A stretch of DNA of 64,000 nt from Paenibacillus senegalimassiliensis (GCF_001486585.1 NZ_LN909044.1:687488-751487), one strand, 5' to 3'. Shown: positions 15,378 to 24,219, counted from the first letter of the stretch. The notes: generated from the sequence alone by a model not told the origin. Numbers and translations are program-made.

Positions 15378-16595
15378 ATGAGTAATCACGTGCAGCAACA
15401 TGATCTGAAACGTTGGCGTCTCATCCTGGGCAAATCAGCGGAAGCACAGCTCGAAGGCTATGGATCTGGCGCGGCCCTTCAGGGTGAGGATCAAGTAATG
15501 GATGAAGCCCTGGCCGCAATCTATGATGAGACCACACAAGGCGAGGCCGATAGCCGGGGGGCTGGTGGAAGCGGCAAAGGCCAGGGAGGACGAGGACCCT
15601 CTGCTCCTGTGTTGTCCCGCTGGCTAGGAGATGTGCGCTCCCTGTTCCCGGACGACATCGTATCCATTATTCAGAACGATGCGATGGAGCGTCGAGGCTG
15701 GAGTCAGCTTTTGCTGGAGCCGGAGCTACTCGCTGCGGTGAAACCGGATATTCAACTTGTGGGCACCCTGCTCTCCTTGAAGGGCAAAATTCCGGAGAAG
15801 ACCAAGGAGACGGCCCGCCTACTTGTCCAAAGCGTAGTAGATGACCTGATTAAGCGACTCGACAGCGACCTGCGCCGGGCGGTGACCGGAGCCCTGAACC
15901 GCAGGCAGCATTCTCCCCTGCCTTCGCTAAGCGGGATCGATTGGAAACGCACCATCCAGCGGAATTTGAAAAATTACAATGCAGAGCGCAAGCAACTGAT
16001 TCCGGAAAAGTTCTATTACTTTGACCGTAGTCGCAAGAGTAAGGAATGGACCGTCATCGTCGACATCGACCAAAGCGGCTCCATGGCCGATTCGGTCATC
16101 TGGGCGTCTGTGGTCGGGTCGATCTTTGCCAGTATGCCTTCGCTGGATACCCGTGTCGTGGTGTTCGATACCGAAGTCGTCGACCTGACAGAGCAATGCG
16201 CCAATGATCCGGTTGATATGCTGTTCGGCGTCCAACTTGGCGGTGGAACCGATATCAACAAGTCAGTGAACTACTGCGAGCAATTTATTGTGGAGCCGAA
16301 AAAAACGATCATGATTATCGTATCCGACCTCTACGAAGGCGGCAATCGAGCGGCGCTGGTTCGGCGGATGCGTGAGCTCAAAGAAGCAGGCGTGCAAACC
16401 ATGTGTTTGTTGGCCTTGTCCGATCAAGGCAAGCCCTCTTACGATGAGCAAATCGCCCGCCAGCTTGGCAGGGACGGCACACCTTGCTTCGCGTGTACGC
16501 CTGCGTTATTGCCGGAGCTGGTCGAAGGTGCCCTGAAGGGCATGGACCTGGGCGAGCTGTCGAAGCGAATCAGCAATACGCAAGGCGCTGTATAG
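15378..16595 (+). CDS. VWA-domain protein, MoxR partner (YehP-like)
   Basis: 405 residues. The N-terminal half is helical with a Gly-rich linker (AGGSGKGQGGRG). A von Willebrand A domain occupies about 220-400. Its metal-ion site is intact: D231, S233 and S235 in VDIDQSGSM, then GGTDINKS and VSDLYEGG. VWA proteins of this type bind Mg2+ and work with MoxR ATPases in metal insertion, complex assembly or conflict signalling. It begins two bases after the DUF5682 stop, is the last gene of the set, and is followed by a strong terminator. Confidence 0.88.
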   Translation: MSNHVQQHDLKRWRLILGKSAEAQLEGYGSGAALQGEDQVMDEALAAIYDETTQGEADSRGAGGSGKGQGGRGPSAPVLSRWLGDVRSLFPDDIVSIIQNDAMERRGWSQLLLEPELLAAVKPDIQLVGTLLSLKGKIPEKTKETARLLVQSVVDDLIKRLDSDLRRAVTGALNRRQHSPLPSLSGIDWKRTIQRNLKNYNAERKQLIPEKFYYFDRSRKSKEWTVIVDIDQSGSMADSVIWASVVGSIFASMPSLDTRVVVFDTEVVDLTEQCANDPVDMLFGVQLGGGTDINKSVNYCEQFIVEPKKTIMIIVSDLYEGGNRAALVRRMRELKEAGVQTMCLLALSDQGKPSYDEQIARQLGRDGTPCFACTPALLPELVEGALKGMDLGELSKRISNTQGAV

Positions 16596-16628
16596 CTTGC
16601 TGAGCTTAGGCATGTCGGAAATCATAGC

Positions 16629-16675
16629 AACAGCCAGCAGGGTGACGAACTCCCTCCCCTGCTGGCTGTCTTTTT
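16629..16675. terminator. intrinsic terminator closing the MoxR/VWA set
   Basis: ACAGCCAGCAGGG / CCCTGCTGGCTGT 13-bp stem followed by CTTTTTATTT. The convergent sugar-isomerase gene ends in the T tract, so it may serve both directions. Confidence 0.85.
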
Positions 16676-17519
16676 ATTTACCTATCAATAACTCCGTTCT
16701 CGCGGCAGCCCGTCTCTCCCGAACAAAGCTGGCAACCGCTCCACATTGTGCTTCCTCCACCCCTTCCAGCGTTACAAAGCCGTGCGGTTTGTATTGCTCC
16801 AGCAGCTTCCAGAACAGCGGGTAGTTTAACTGGCCAAGTCCTGCGGCAGTACCCGATAATTCACCATTCGCTTCCCACTTTACATCCTTCGCATGGCTAC
16901 TTACAATCCGGGAGCCAAAGAGGTCGAAGGAGCTACGGATAATCTCGTCCTGGCGGGCAAAGTTCCCGGCATTCATCAGATTGCAGGGGTCCAGAAGCAC
17001 CCCAACACACGAGGACGGATAATGCTCCAGCGTAGCAGCCATAGATTCCGGTGAATCAATCAGATGCCCTTGAGCCGCTTCCAGGCCAATCGTGACGCCC
17101 CAGCGTTCCGCTTCCTCTACCAGTTCCGCGAGCGCCCGATGAAGCCGCTTCCAATTTTCCGCCATATGATCCTGATCCGTTGGCTTCCCCACCTCAAGAG
17201 CCACAATCGGTGCACCAAATTGCCGGGCATGCTGCAAATGCTCCTTAAACCACTCTACATTATGCCGCCAGGTGTCTTCCTCCCGTTCAATCAGGCTAAC
17301 GTAACAGCCGAGCACCGCAATGTTCACGCCGCGATCGGCAAAAGCCCCTCCAATCTCAGCAGCCAGTCCCGGACTCAGCTTGCCCAGTGAGCAATCCACA
17401 TCCGAAATGGCCTTGGACAAGGCTAACTGTACATACGGAAATTCGTAAGCAGCTACCTTGGCTGCCAATTCCCGGTAGGGTTGCTTCCCTAATAAATGCG
17501 CTAGAATACCTGCCGACAC
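16674..17519 (-). CDS. sugar phosphate isomerase/epimerase-like TIM barrel
   Basis: 281 residues, typical AP endonuclease 2/xylose-isomerase-like barrel. Candidate metal ligands occur in the expected order: E in TIGLEAAQGH, D in GVLLDPCNL, H in IVSSHAKDV, E in GFVTLEGVE. The start is a GTG with GGAGGAG a few bases upstream. Likely isomerises or epimerises a sugar or inositol derivative in the cytoplasm. No transporter or regulator adjoins it, so the substrate cannot be guessed. Confidence 0.82.
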   Translation of the reverse strand: MSAGILAHLLGKQPYRELAAKVAAYEFPYVQLALSKAISDVDCSLGKLSPGLAAEIGGAFADRGVNIAVLGCYVSLIEREEDTWRHNVEWFKEHLQHARQFGAPIVALEVGKPTDQDHMAENWKRLHRALAELVEEAERWGVTIGLEAAQGHLIDSPESMAATLEHYPSSCVGVLLDPCNLMNAGNFARQDEIIRSSFDLFGSRIVSSHAKDVKWEANGELSGTAAGLGQLNYPLFWKLLEQYKPHGFVTLEGVEEAQCGAVASFVRERRAAARTELLIGK

Positions 17520-17603
17520 ACCTACTCCTCCTTCGTTAAAAATTTACTATATAAGCAAAACAATAGTAGATGTAGCAAGATAGCACAATAGCTGCCCGCA
17601 TCA

Positions 17604-17629
17604 GGCAGGAAATCGATGACTTTCCTGCC
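17604..17629 (-). terminator. hairpin downstream of the SDR gene
   Basis: GGCAGGAAA / TTTCCTGCC 9-bp stem with an 8-base loop, lying 38 bases past the SDR stop. No clear T tract on the minus strand, so it is only a probable transcript end. Confidence 0.45.
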
Positions 17630-17666
17630 CGTGCGAGCTTTTCAGTTTTACTAGCTCCAATGATAA

Positions 17667-18527
17667 TCAGTACCCCTTAAGATGATCACCCAGGAGGCTC
17701 TCAGAGCGTTCCCAGAATAACTTAGCGAGGTTAGCATCCGTCGCTTGCGGATTGTTAGGGACGCTTTCTTTGCGTTTATAGTAGTAAGCCCCGGAGCGCC
17801 AGTCCACGCCAGGAGTGCCTTCTGTCAGCCAGACAATTTGGTCCGCTCCCTGCTCCGGTGTAGAGAGAATAAGCCTACCAAGGCCTGGCAGTAAGCCAAA
17901 GAATCGAACCGTGCGCATGATGGGACTGGTCGTTGCGGAGGCGAAATTGGTTGCCACATTCCCAGGGTAAAAGGACGCTGTGGAAATTCCTGCATCATGA
18001 TAGCGTCGATGTAACTCCATCGTGAAAAGAATATTCTCTAGCTTAACCGCACCATAGGCTCGCACCGGGTCATAGTTCCCATCATGATCTAGGTTATTGA
18101 GATCGATTTCTTTGGTAAACCGTACGGTACTGGAAGTTTGAAGCACCGTTGCCCGGGATGTGATCAAGGTATCGAGTAGCAGACGGGTGAGCAGGAATGG
18201 TGCTAGATGATTGACCTGAAAGGTCTTCTCGAATCCATCAATCGTCTTGATCTGCTCGCCAAACACTCCACCGGCATTATTGGCCAGCACATCGATGCGG
18301 GGATATCGCTCCTTGAGTTTATTAGCAAGTCTCTTCACGTCTTCAAACCGGGTGAAATCGGCAACGTAACTATCAGCATGAAGTTCGTTTGCAACCGCAC
18401 GGGTCTTCTCCGGCGATCGGCCCACCACAATTACAGTATGGCCGTTATCCGTAAGCTTCCGAGCTGCGGCTGCCCCTATGCCGTCACTTGCCCCCGTAAT
18501 GACTACTACCTTCTTATTTTTACTCAT
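17667..18527 (-). CDS. short-chain dehydrogenase/reductase
   Basis: 286 residues from the ATG at 18527, which has AAGGAGGAG upstream; a further upstream in-frame start lacks one. Classical SDR Rossmann motif TGASDGIG is near residue 10, NNAGG near 80, and the catalytic YGAVK (YxxxK) near 160. This is the retinol-dehydrogenase/WW-oxidoreductase-like subgroup. NAD(P)H-dependent reduction of a carbonyl is likely; substrate unknown. It is divergent from a TetR regulator across a long palindrome, which suggests that regulator controls it. Confidence 0.88.
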   Translation of the reverse strand: MSKNKKVVVITGASDGIGAAAARKLTDNGHTVIVVGRSPEKTRAVANELHADSYVADFTRFEDVKRLANKLKERYPRIDVLANNAGGVFGEQIKTIDGFEKTFQVNHLAPFLLTRLLLDTLITSRATVLQTSSTVRFTKEIDLNNLDHDGNYDPVRAYGAVKLENILFTMELHRRYHDAGISTASFYPGNVATNFASATTSPIMRTVRFFGLLPGLGRLILSTPEQGADQIVWLTEGTPGVDWRSGAYYYKRKESVPNNPQATDANLAKLFWERSESLLGDHLKGY

Positions 18528-18590
18528 TATTGATCTCCTCCTTTTCTTATCCACCACCAAATTAATGTTATGTTAGCACAATAAATAATA

Positions 18591-18626
18591 CAAAGTAAAC
18601 AAAAAACGTTCTTTTTGTTTACTTTG
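18591..18626. promoter_or_regulatory. palindromic TetR operator in the SDR/tetR divergent promoter
   Basis: Perfect inverted repeat CAAAGTAAACAAAAA / TTTTTGTTTACTTTG with a 6-base centre. It lies just upstream of a plus-strand TATAAT at 18649-18654 that serves the tetR gene. A 15-bp half site is long for TetR proteins, and two overlapping dimers may bind. Confidence 0.75.
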
Positions 18627-18682
18627 TGTACTCAAGCTCAAAAAAAGGTATAATCAAATAAAAAGTAAAGGGAGAGCATCTG

Positions 18683-19348
18683 ATGAGTAACGCTTCTATT
18701 CAAGACAAACAGGACCAAGCCAGACGTAAGCTTATTACGAAGTTACTTCCATATGTTAGAAAAAACGGGGTGCACTCACTGCGTATGGACGAGGCCGCCA
18801 AGATTATGGGTGTAAGCCGCGCGACTTTATACAAGTATTTCTCAACTAAAGAAGACCTCATCTCCTATGTTGTGGAAGTGATGGTGCAATACATTCAAGA
18901 GGTGACTGTTAGTTCAGATCGGGAGAAGATGTTCGCGGATCGATTCCAGCAGATCTTCGAACAATCGGTACTGCTGCTTGAATCCATCACCGATACATTT
19001 CTCAAGGAATTGGACCTTAGTTCTTCAGGGAGCGGGGAACAGCTCAGAAGCGCCATGAGGCAATGGGATCGCCAGGTTCTGGAGTTCTATGAAGAGGGCA
19101 TACGCGAGGGAGTTTTCAATCCTATCAACGGTAATTTGATTGTTTTACAAGACCGGATGTTACAAAGCCTGCTGGACGTTAAATACTTGATGGAACATCA
19201 TTTGACCGTTTACGAAGCATTATTTGAGTATTATCAGCTAAAAAAATATCAACTGTTCAAGCCCGATCGGCTGCAAACGGTCGATGACACCCGAATTATT
19301 CCGAGAATAGAGTACATGGCACAGAAGATTACGCAAAATTTATACTGA
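18683..19348 (+). CDS. TetR-family transcriptional regulator
   Basis: 221 residues. N-terminal TetR helix-turn-helix (MDEAAKIMGVSRATLYKYFS, then TKEDLISYVVEVM) at about 30-75. The C-terminal ligand-binding domain is helical and not recognisable by family. AAAGGGAGAGC lies upstream of the ATG. It is divergent from the SDR gene and very likely autoregulated through the shared palindrome. Effector unknown. Confidence 0.88.
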   Translation: MSNASIQDKQDQARRKLITKLLPYVRKNGVHSLRMDEAAKIMGVSRATLYKYFSTKEDLISYVVEVMVQYIQEVTVSSDREKMFADRFQQIFEQSVLLLESITDTFLKELDLSSSGSGEQLRSAMRQWDRQVLEFYEEGIREGVFNPINGNLIVLQDRMLQSLLDVKYLMEHHLTVYEALFEYYQLKKYQLFKPDRLQTVDDTRIIPRIEYMAQKITQNLY

Positions 19349-19514
19349 CCAATCAGACATCGCTTTACTGAGGGAGCGGATATAACTGTAGATTTTACTT
19401 GAAGTTAACGCTACGTTGATACCGATTATGCCAGGTAGTGTTACGATGGGACTATAGGGACGGGCCTTAGGTATGCCATTCCCCGAATTCTTGGGCATAA
19501 AGGATGAATCCGAC

Positions 19515-20372
19515 ATGAAATTGCCGCTCCCAACCGCGGCGGACAACCGCGGGCTGTACAATTACATGACCTACTTCTCACGCTCTACCCGGCAGTATTG
19601 GCTGTCCTGTAGAAAATACCACGCCTTGCAAAAAATTATTCGTCATCAGACCTTAACGACTTACTTCCAACCCATCCTGGACTTACAAGGAGGCGGTTGC
19701 CTTGGCTATGAGGTACTTAACCGCCCGCCCGTATCCTCCTTGTTCCCACATACAGAAGCCTTCTACGACTTTATCGGGCATACGGATCAAGCCTTTGCCT
19801 TCGAGCGCTTCTGCCGCGATATTTCCTTTAATCGTTTTCGCCTGGCCTTGCTGTTAGCGCACAAACCGGCGGATACGGTCGTATTTGTCAACGTCCATCC
19901 ACAGGTGCTCTCGGACCCAAGCTACCGGAGCGGAGAGACGATTCATCTGCTAGCCCGGTATGGCCTGTCTCCGCAGCAGGTAGTGTTTGAACTCACAGAG
20001 AAGCAGGCGGTGCAGGACTATATTGCTTTCCAGAGCATTGTATCCCACTACCGTGCGCAGGGATTCCGCATCGCCATCGATGATGCCGGTTCCGGCTATA
20101 ACAGCCTCAAGGCCATCGTTAGCCTTAGACCCGAATTCATCAAGCTGGATAAATCGCTCATCCGCTCCATTCACCTCAATGCCAATCAACAGCGAATCGT
20201 GCAATTGCTGCAAGAGTTTGCCAATGAATCCGGCACACATATTATCGCCGAGGGAATTGAAGAACGCGAAGAACTAGCTTTCCTTCACCAAAGAGGTATT
20301 CATTATGGACAAGGTTATGCCCTGGGAAGACCAGCTACAGAAATGGGTAGCACACCTCCCCTGCCCATGTAG
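19515..20372 (+). CDS. EAL-domain cyclic di-GMP phosphodiesterase
   Basis: 285 residues from the ATG at 19515 (AAAGGATG 8 bases upstream); an in-frame ATG at 19473 has a poorer site. After about 45 residues the EAL domain shows its signature positions: E in GYEVLNRP (EVL in place of EAL), N in FVNVHP, E in FELTEKQ, DD in AIDDAGSG, K in FIKLDKS, E in IIAEGIEE and Q in YGQGYALGRP. All metal and base positions appear kept, so it should hydrolyse cyclic di-GMP to pGpG. Short and without a sensory domain, it adjoins a GGDEF gene, suggesting a local cyclic di-GMP pair. Confidence 0.87.
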   Translation: MKLPLPTAADNRGLYNYMTYFSRSTRQYWLSCRKYHALQKIIRHQTLTTYFQPILDLQGGGCLGYEVLNRPPVSSLFPHTEAFYDFIGHTDQAFAFERFCRDISFNRFRLALLLAHKPADTVVFVNVHPQVLSDPSYRSGETIHLLARYGLSPQQVVFELTEKQAVQDYIAFQSIVSHYRAQGFRIAIDDAGSGYNSLKAIVSLRPEFIKLDKSLIRSIHLNANQQRIVQLLQEFANESGTHIIAEGIEEREELAFLHQRGIHYGQGYALGRPATEMGSTPPLPM

Positions 20373-20447
20373 GGGGGGATAATGGCATCCAGGCTTCTTG
20401 GTGCTAAAAACTTGGCTTTTTGAACTTGCACTTATAGGAGGTCGGAC

Positions 20448-21389
20448 GTGTTGTTGATGAATATCGGCGAAATTGCGGAGATGGTCCCCGTGGTCGAGCC
20501 AGAAACCAAATGCGGAACAATCAACACTCTGTTTAAGCAAAATCCCAAGCTGGAGGGAATCGCGGTTGTAGGTGAAGGCGGTAGCCTGTCCATACTGATG
20601 CGTACACGGTTCTATCAACTGCTGGCTACGCAATATGGATTCAACTTATATATGGGACGGCCCGTCAGCCTGGTAATGAACAATCAGCCACTCATCGTAG
20701 AGCGAAACGAGCCAATTACCGACATCAGCATCCGCGCCATGAACCGCGCCGAAGAAGAATTGTACGACGGTGTCCTGGTCGTTGAGGAAGGACTCCTTTA
20801 CGGATTTGTCAGCATTCGGCGCTTACTGCTGGAGGTCGCGAACGTTAGGGCAGAAATGGCCATCTTCCTCAATGCATTAACCGGCTTGCCTGGCAACCGA
20901 ATTATTGATGACCGATTACAGCAGGCCGCTCGTCAGGAGCAATTCAGTGTATTGTATGTCGATCTGGATAACTTCAAATCGTATAATGACAGCTACGGTT
21001 TCAAACGAGGGGATCTACTTATTCAAGCTACAGCATCCCTCTTGCGGGAACAGTTCTCCTCACCTGGCTCCTTCCTCGGACATATCGGCGGAGATGATTA
21101 TATCGTTATTCTCCACCATTATAATTATGAGTTTGGTTGTAGCAAGGTTATTGAGGGGTTTGAGCTACTTAAGAAGGAGTTCTACAGCAAGGAAGATTTG
21201 AAGAACAACTTTGTTATGGGCGATGGACGCTCTGGCAAATACGGCCCGATTCCGCTCGTAGCTATCTCAATTGCCATCGTCACGAATCAAAGCCGCCAGT
21301 TCCATAACATGGACGAGATTGTTGAGGAAGCGACTCGTATGAAGAAGATTTGCAAGGCACGTCCAGGTAGCATCAGCATGGCGAATTAG
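20448..21389 (+). CDS. CBS-GGDEF protein (diguanylate cyclase-like)
   Basis: 313 residues from a GTG with AGGAGGT 6 bases upstream. The N-terminal 135 residues look like a CBS-pair sensor (GIAVVGEGGSLSILMRTRF; DGVLVVEEGLLYGFVSIRRL). The C-terminal GGDEF domain begins LTGLPGNRIIDDRL, contains YVDLDNFKSYND, and has signature GGDDY in place of GGDEF. D/D/Y variants can be active but may also be ligand-binding only. It follows the EAL gene by 75 bases. Together they may set the cyclic di-GMP level read by riboswitches such as the one at 284-380. Confidence 0.85.
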   Translation: MLLMNIGEIAEMVPVVEPETKCGTINTLFKQNPKLEGIAVVGEGGSLSILMRTRFYQLLATQYGFNLYMGRPVSLVMNNQPLIVERNEPITDISIRAMNRAEEELYDGVLVVEEGLLYGFVSIRRLLLEVANVRAEMAIFLNALTGLPGNRIIDDRLQQAARQEQFSVLYVDLDNFKSYNDSYGFKRGDLLIQATASLLREQFSSPGSFLGHIGGDDYIVILHHYNYEFGCSKVIEGFELLKKEFYSKEDLKNNFVMGDGRSGKYGPIPLVAISIAIVTNQSRQFHNMDEIVEEATRMKKICKARPGSISMAN

Positions 21390-21431
21390 CAGCCCTGGAG
21401 TATGAACGTGAGACTATCCTTTTTTTATCAC

Positions 21432-21495
21432 AAAAAAGAAAGCTGCCCCTGAAAGTCTCTCCAAATCGGAAAGACCCCAAGGTCAGCTTTCTTTA
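21432..21495. terminator. bidirectional terminator between GGDEF and PNPOx genes
   Basis: AAAGAAAGCTG / CAGCTTTCTTT 11-bp stem around a partly structured 38-base loop, with T-rich tails on both strands. It sits between convergent genes. Confidence 0.6.
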
Positions 21496-21496
21496 C

Positions 21497-21979
21497 TTAC
21501 AGCTCCACGGTTTTGTTCAATTCCTCCCGGCTCTCTTTCCCGGTGATCTGGGAGAACATCCGCTTGACCATCTTGACCACATTGCCCGTCTCCCAGTATT
21601 CCGCGGCTTCCGCCTTCACCTTGATCAGCACCAACTCCGGATCATCACTGGTCGTATGCAGAAAGCTCGCATATGCCGGATTCCAGAATTGCTTGATTTT
21701 CTCGCGATCATAGACCAATTCGGCCTTTCCGCGAACGGATACGTAGGACTTGCCCACATAAGAGACATTCACTTCGGGATGCTGCTGCAACTGACCATAT
21801 TTATCCGTGTCCGACTTGGTGAGGAACCAGAGATCTCCGTCAAATTCAACCTCTTGCGTCTTCATGGGACGCGACACAAGCCCCTCGTCCGTCACCGTTG
21901 TCAGCATGGCAATCTCAATACCTTTAATCAAATGTCTGACCGTTTCCACGGCCTCGCGATGCTCTTGATTGTTCATCAT
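21497..21979 (-). CDS. pyridoxamine 5'-phosphate oxidase-fold general stress protein
   Basis: 160 residues from the ATG at 21979 (GGAGGG upstream). Split-barrel FMN-binding fold: IAMLTTVTDEGLVSRPM, DGDLWFLTKSDTDKYGQL, VNVSYVGKSYVSVRGKAEL, matching the YdaG/GSP26 group. Likely a flavin- or F420-like cofactor-binding reductase of the general stress response, with unknown substrate. Monocistronic. Confidence 0.87.
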   Translation of the reverse strand: MMNNQEHREAVETVRHLIKGIEIAMLTTVTDEGLVSRPMKTQEVEFDGDLWFLTKSDTDKYGQLQQHPEVNVSYVGKSYVSVRGKAELVYDREKIKQFWNPAYASFLHTTSDDPELVLIKVKAEAAEYWETGNVVKMVKRMFSQITGKESREELNKTVEL

Positions 21980-22094
21980 GATGTTCCCTCCCCAGCAAAG
22001 GTATGTGCATTTCATCCTATAGATTAAACAAAATGCAGCATAATTAACCATCTCTGGTGAGAAAATAGACCAGGCAAGGCGGCAAGGGACCGTG

Positions 22095-22754
22095 CTACTC
22101 GTTCCAGATCAAAACGCGAATCGGCGTAGGGTTATAGGCGTTGCACGGATTGTTCAACTGCGGACAATTGCTGATGAGCACCATGGAACGGCAACTGGAC
22201 TGGACTTCGACATAACGCTCTGGCGCCGAGACGCCGTCCGCGAAGGTGAGTCCACCCTCCGGCGTGACTGGCACATTCATGAAGAAGTTGATATTGGGCG
22301 ACAAATCCCGTTTGCTATACAAATGTCCTTCCGGATGCTTGGACAATTGCAGCATGAAGGTATCCCGGCAATTGTGCATATACCCCTTCTCATGGGCGTA
22401 GCGGACCGTGTTGCTCTGGGAAGAGCAGGACCCGCCCACCGTATCGTGGCGACCGCAGGTATCAGCAACGATGGTTACCAACTCCTTGCCGGATTCCGCC
22501 AGCAACCTCGAGCCCGTGGTCAAATATAGGTTGTTCTGCCCATGAATTGTCCGCACGGCACTATAGTGATCCTCCGGGTTATCCGCATCGTAAAATAACG
22601 TATCCGCCGCCTGATTCCCCTCCATATCGACGATACGAAGCACTTGCCCCGGCTTCAACTCATGCATCCAGCCCTCTCCGGCCGGAACGACCCGATCATA
22701 GACCGCCGCCTCAGCAGTCCTTGGGCTCTCCACGTGATTAAATGCCTTTATCAT
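22095..22754 (-). CDS. DUF1989 protein, carboxyguanidine deiminase subunit
   Basis: 219 residues from the ATG at 22754 (AAGGAGG 9 bases upstream; an in-frame TTG directly on the ribosome site was rejected). Urea-carboxylase-associated family: [20 protein letters not shown], then [36 protein letters not shown] and [12 protein letters not shown] with clustered Cys/His. Two such proteins together were shown to deiminate carboxyguanidine to allophanate in guanidine breakdown (established for the CgdA/CgdB pair). It is the second gene behind the guanidine-I riboswitch. Which subunit it is cannot be settled here. Confidence 0.85.
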   Translation of the reverse strand: MIKAFNHVESPRTAEAAVYDRVVPAGEGWMHELKPGQVLRIVDMEGNQAADTLFYDADNPEDHYSAVRTIHGQNNLYLTTGSRLLAESGKELVTIVADTCGRHDTVGGSCSSQSNTVRYAHEKGYMHNCRDTFMLQLSKHPEGHLYSKRDLSPNINFFMNVPVTPEGGLTFADGVSAPERYVEVQSSCRSMVLISNCPQLNNPCNAYNPTPIRVLIWNE

Positions 22755-22784
22755 CGTCTTCAACCTCCTTCAAGTATGCGTATT

Positions 22785-23501
22785 TTAGCCTTGCAGCGCG
22801 TAATAGTTCCAGGTATTGTTGAACGACCGGCGATTCTCGGGGCGGTAGTTCACGCAATAATCCTGCGAATCGACAGGTAAGGCCGGCAATACTTCCAGCT
22901 TGACCGGAACCGAGGGATACACCTTACTCGGATTAAGCAAATGCGGCGTATTAGAGAGAACCAGCAAAATATCCATTTCGGTACGCAACGTGACTACTTG
23001 TCCCGCCTTACAATGACCCTCGGCAAAATGCATATTACCTTCCTCATCACAGTAAACCTTGGAGAACCAGTTGACCGCAGGAGACAAATCACGATTACCC
23101 AGACCACAGCGGGTCAGTTCTACTGCCAAGTTCTCCTGTCCGCTGCGCAGCCAGTCATTGCGCCGCTCCTGATAACGGCTGACACCGTATTTCTCATCCG
23201 TCGACTCACGAGTCGTATAGGCGCCCAGCGGATCATGCCAGCCCAAGTCATCCTGAACAATACTGGCCAGCGCTCGGCCATTGTCGCTCATCAGCACATG
23301 CCCCTTGGTCAAATGGGCGGTATGCTGCGCCTTCAACGTATCGGGCATATTGTAGCGCTCCGTCAAATCTGCAGCGTGATACATCAGCATCGTCACGTTG
23401 GCCCCTTCTTCCATCGCCGTCAGGCGGATCAGCTTACCCTTGCCAATCACACCGGACCATTTGCCTCCCGGATGCATCGTTTCGCTCCAGAGAATATTCA
23501 T
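22785..23501 (-). CDS. DUF1989 protein, partner carboxyguanidine deiminase subunit
   Basis: 238 residues, AGGAG 9 bases before the ATG. The longer member of the UAAP pair: starts MNILWSETMHPGGKWSG, then ANVTMLMYHAADLTERYN, GWHDPLGAYTT, RCGLGNRDLSPAVNWF and LSNTPHLLNPS. It is a paralogue of the next gene and both share the split DUF1989 fold. Directly preceded by the guanidine-I riboswitch, so it should be induced by guanidine. With its partner it would convert carboxyguanidine to allophanate, which the divergent allophanate hydrolase then degrades. Confidence 0.86.
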   Translation of the reverse strand: MNILWSETMHPGGKWSGVIGKGKLIRLTAMEEGANVTMLMYHAADLTERYNMPDTLKAQHTAHLTKGHVLMSDNGRALASIVQDDLGWHDPLGAYTTRESTDEKYGVSRYQERRNDWLRSGQENLAVELTRCGLGNRDLSPAVNWFSKVYCDEEGNMHFAEGHCKAGQVVTLRTEMDILLVLSNTPHLLNPSKVYPSVPVKLEVLPALPVDSQDYCVNYRPENRRSFNNTWNYYALQG

Positions 23502-23584
23502 GGCCGTTCACTCCTGTTCCCTTTGTATTCGCCTGATGTGAGGAAGATATAACAGAAGGAGATATCTCAAGGCGCTCCTAAAAT

Positions 23585-23691
23585 AGGGGCAACTCTACGA
23601 CATCTCCCAGGTTTTTATCCTTCCGTGTAGTCCCCGGCGTGCGGGACCGTTTACTCTCGGACCAGACTCTGTTGCCAGACGGAACCCTAGT
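23585..23691 (-). promoter_or_regulatory. guanidine-I (ykkC subtype 1) riboswitch
   Basis: Minus strand holds the conserved blocks in order: CTAGGGTTCCG (complement of 23680-23690), GGTCCGAGAG (23654-23663), an AACGG/CACG segment, and GGATAAAAACCTGGGAGA (23603-23620). Gene context (two urea-carboxylase-associated proteins) fits subtype 1, which binds guanidine, rather than the ppGpp or PRPP subtypes. No clear intrinsic terminator follows, so control may be by a weak terminator or at translation. Confidence 0.92.
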
Positions 23692-23733
23692 AAACTCCAA
23701 AGTTATTCAGTTGTCGAAGTTTTTATGTTAGAT

Positions 23734-23763
23734 AATATAACGCCATATTTTGAATGTTGTCAA
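23734..23763 (-). promoter_or_regulatory. promoter of the riboswitch-deiminase transcript
   Basis: Perfect TTGACA (complement of 23758-23763) and TATATT (complement of 23734-23739) with 18-base spacing. Starts transcription about 35 bases before the riboswitch. Confidence 0.7.
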
Positions 23764-24020
23764 ACGAAAAAATATTCGGAAAATATTTTTTATGTTTGTT
23801 TCTAATCATTTTCAGAATAATCACCCGCAATTTGAAAGCGTTATTACTTAGAAGCTAAACCTCTGTTTTCGGCTATACCCCAACATAAAAAACCTTGATT
23901 TATCAAGTGTTTACACAATAAAAGACTCTTTCTTTTGTGAAGAGTTCACAAAATACGAACGGGAATACTTAGCCATTCTAGTAAGCATTCATGAAAATAA
24001 ATTCAAGCCTCTTCGGCATC

Positions 24021-24050
24021 TTGACAGGTTTCGACAAACGGAAGGATAAT
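24021..24050 (+). promoter_or_regulatory. promoter of the allophanate hydrolase operon
   Basis: TTGACA at 24021-24026 and GATAAT at 24045-24050, 18 bases apart. Gives a leader of about 160 AT-rich bases with no recognised riboswitch. Confidence 0.6.
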
Positions 24051-24068
24051 TAGAGCCAACAATTTAAA

Positions 24069-24085
24069 TGTCAAATTACATGACA
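24069..24085 (+). promoter_or_regulatory. candidate operator in the allophanate operon leader
   Basis: Inverted repeat TGTCA - AATTACA - TGACA just downstream of the predicted start. A plausible site for the PucR regulator encoded in the operon, but this is inference. Confidence 0.35.
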
Positions 24086-24219
24086 CAAAAATAGCTTATA
24101 TTCAGAATAACTTACATGTATATAACATTTAAAGTTAATTCGTTTTCAAGAAATTATTTAAATACATCTACTGCCTGAGAAACCCATGTGCAGGTTTGGA
24201 CAGAGAGGGGTTTTGCCAC

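Noticed and set aside
23585-23691. ppGpp or PRPP riboswitch (ykkC subtype 2)
   Set aside because: The downstream genes are urea-carboxylase-associated deiminase subunits, the classic guanidine-I context; the conserved blocks fit subtype 1.
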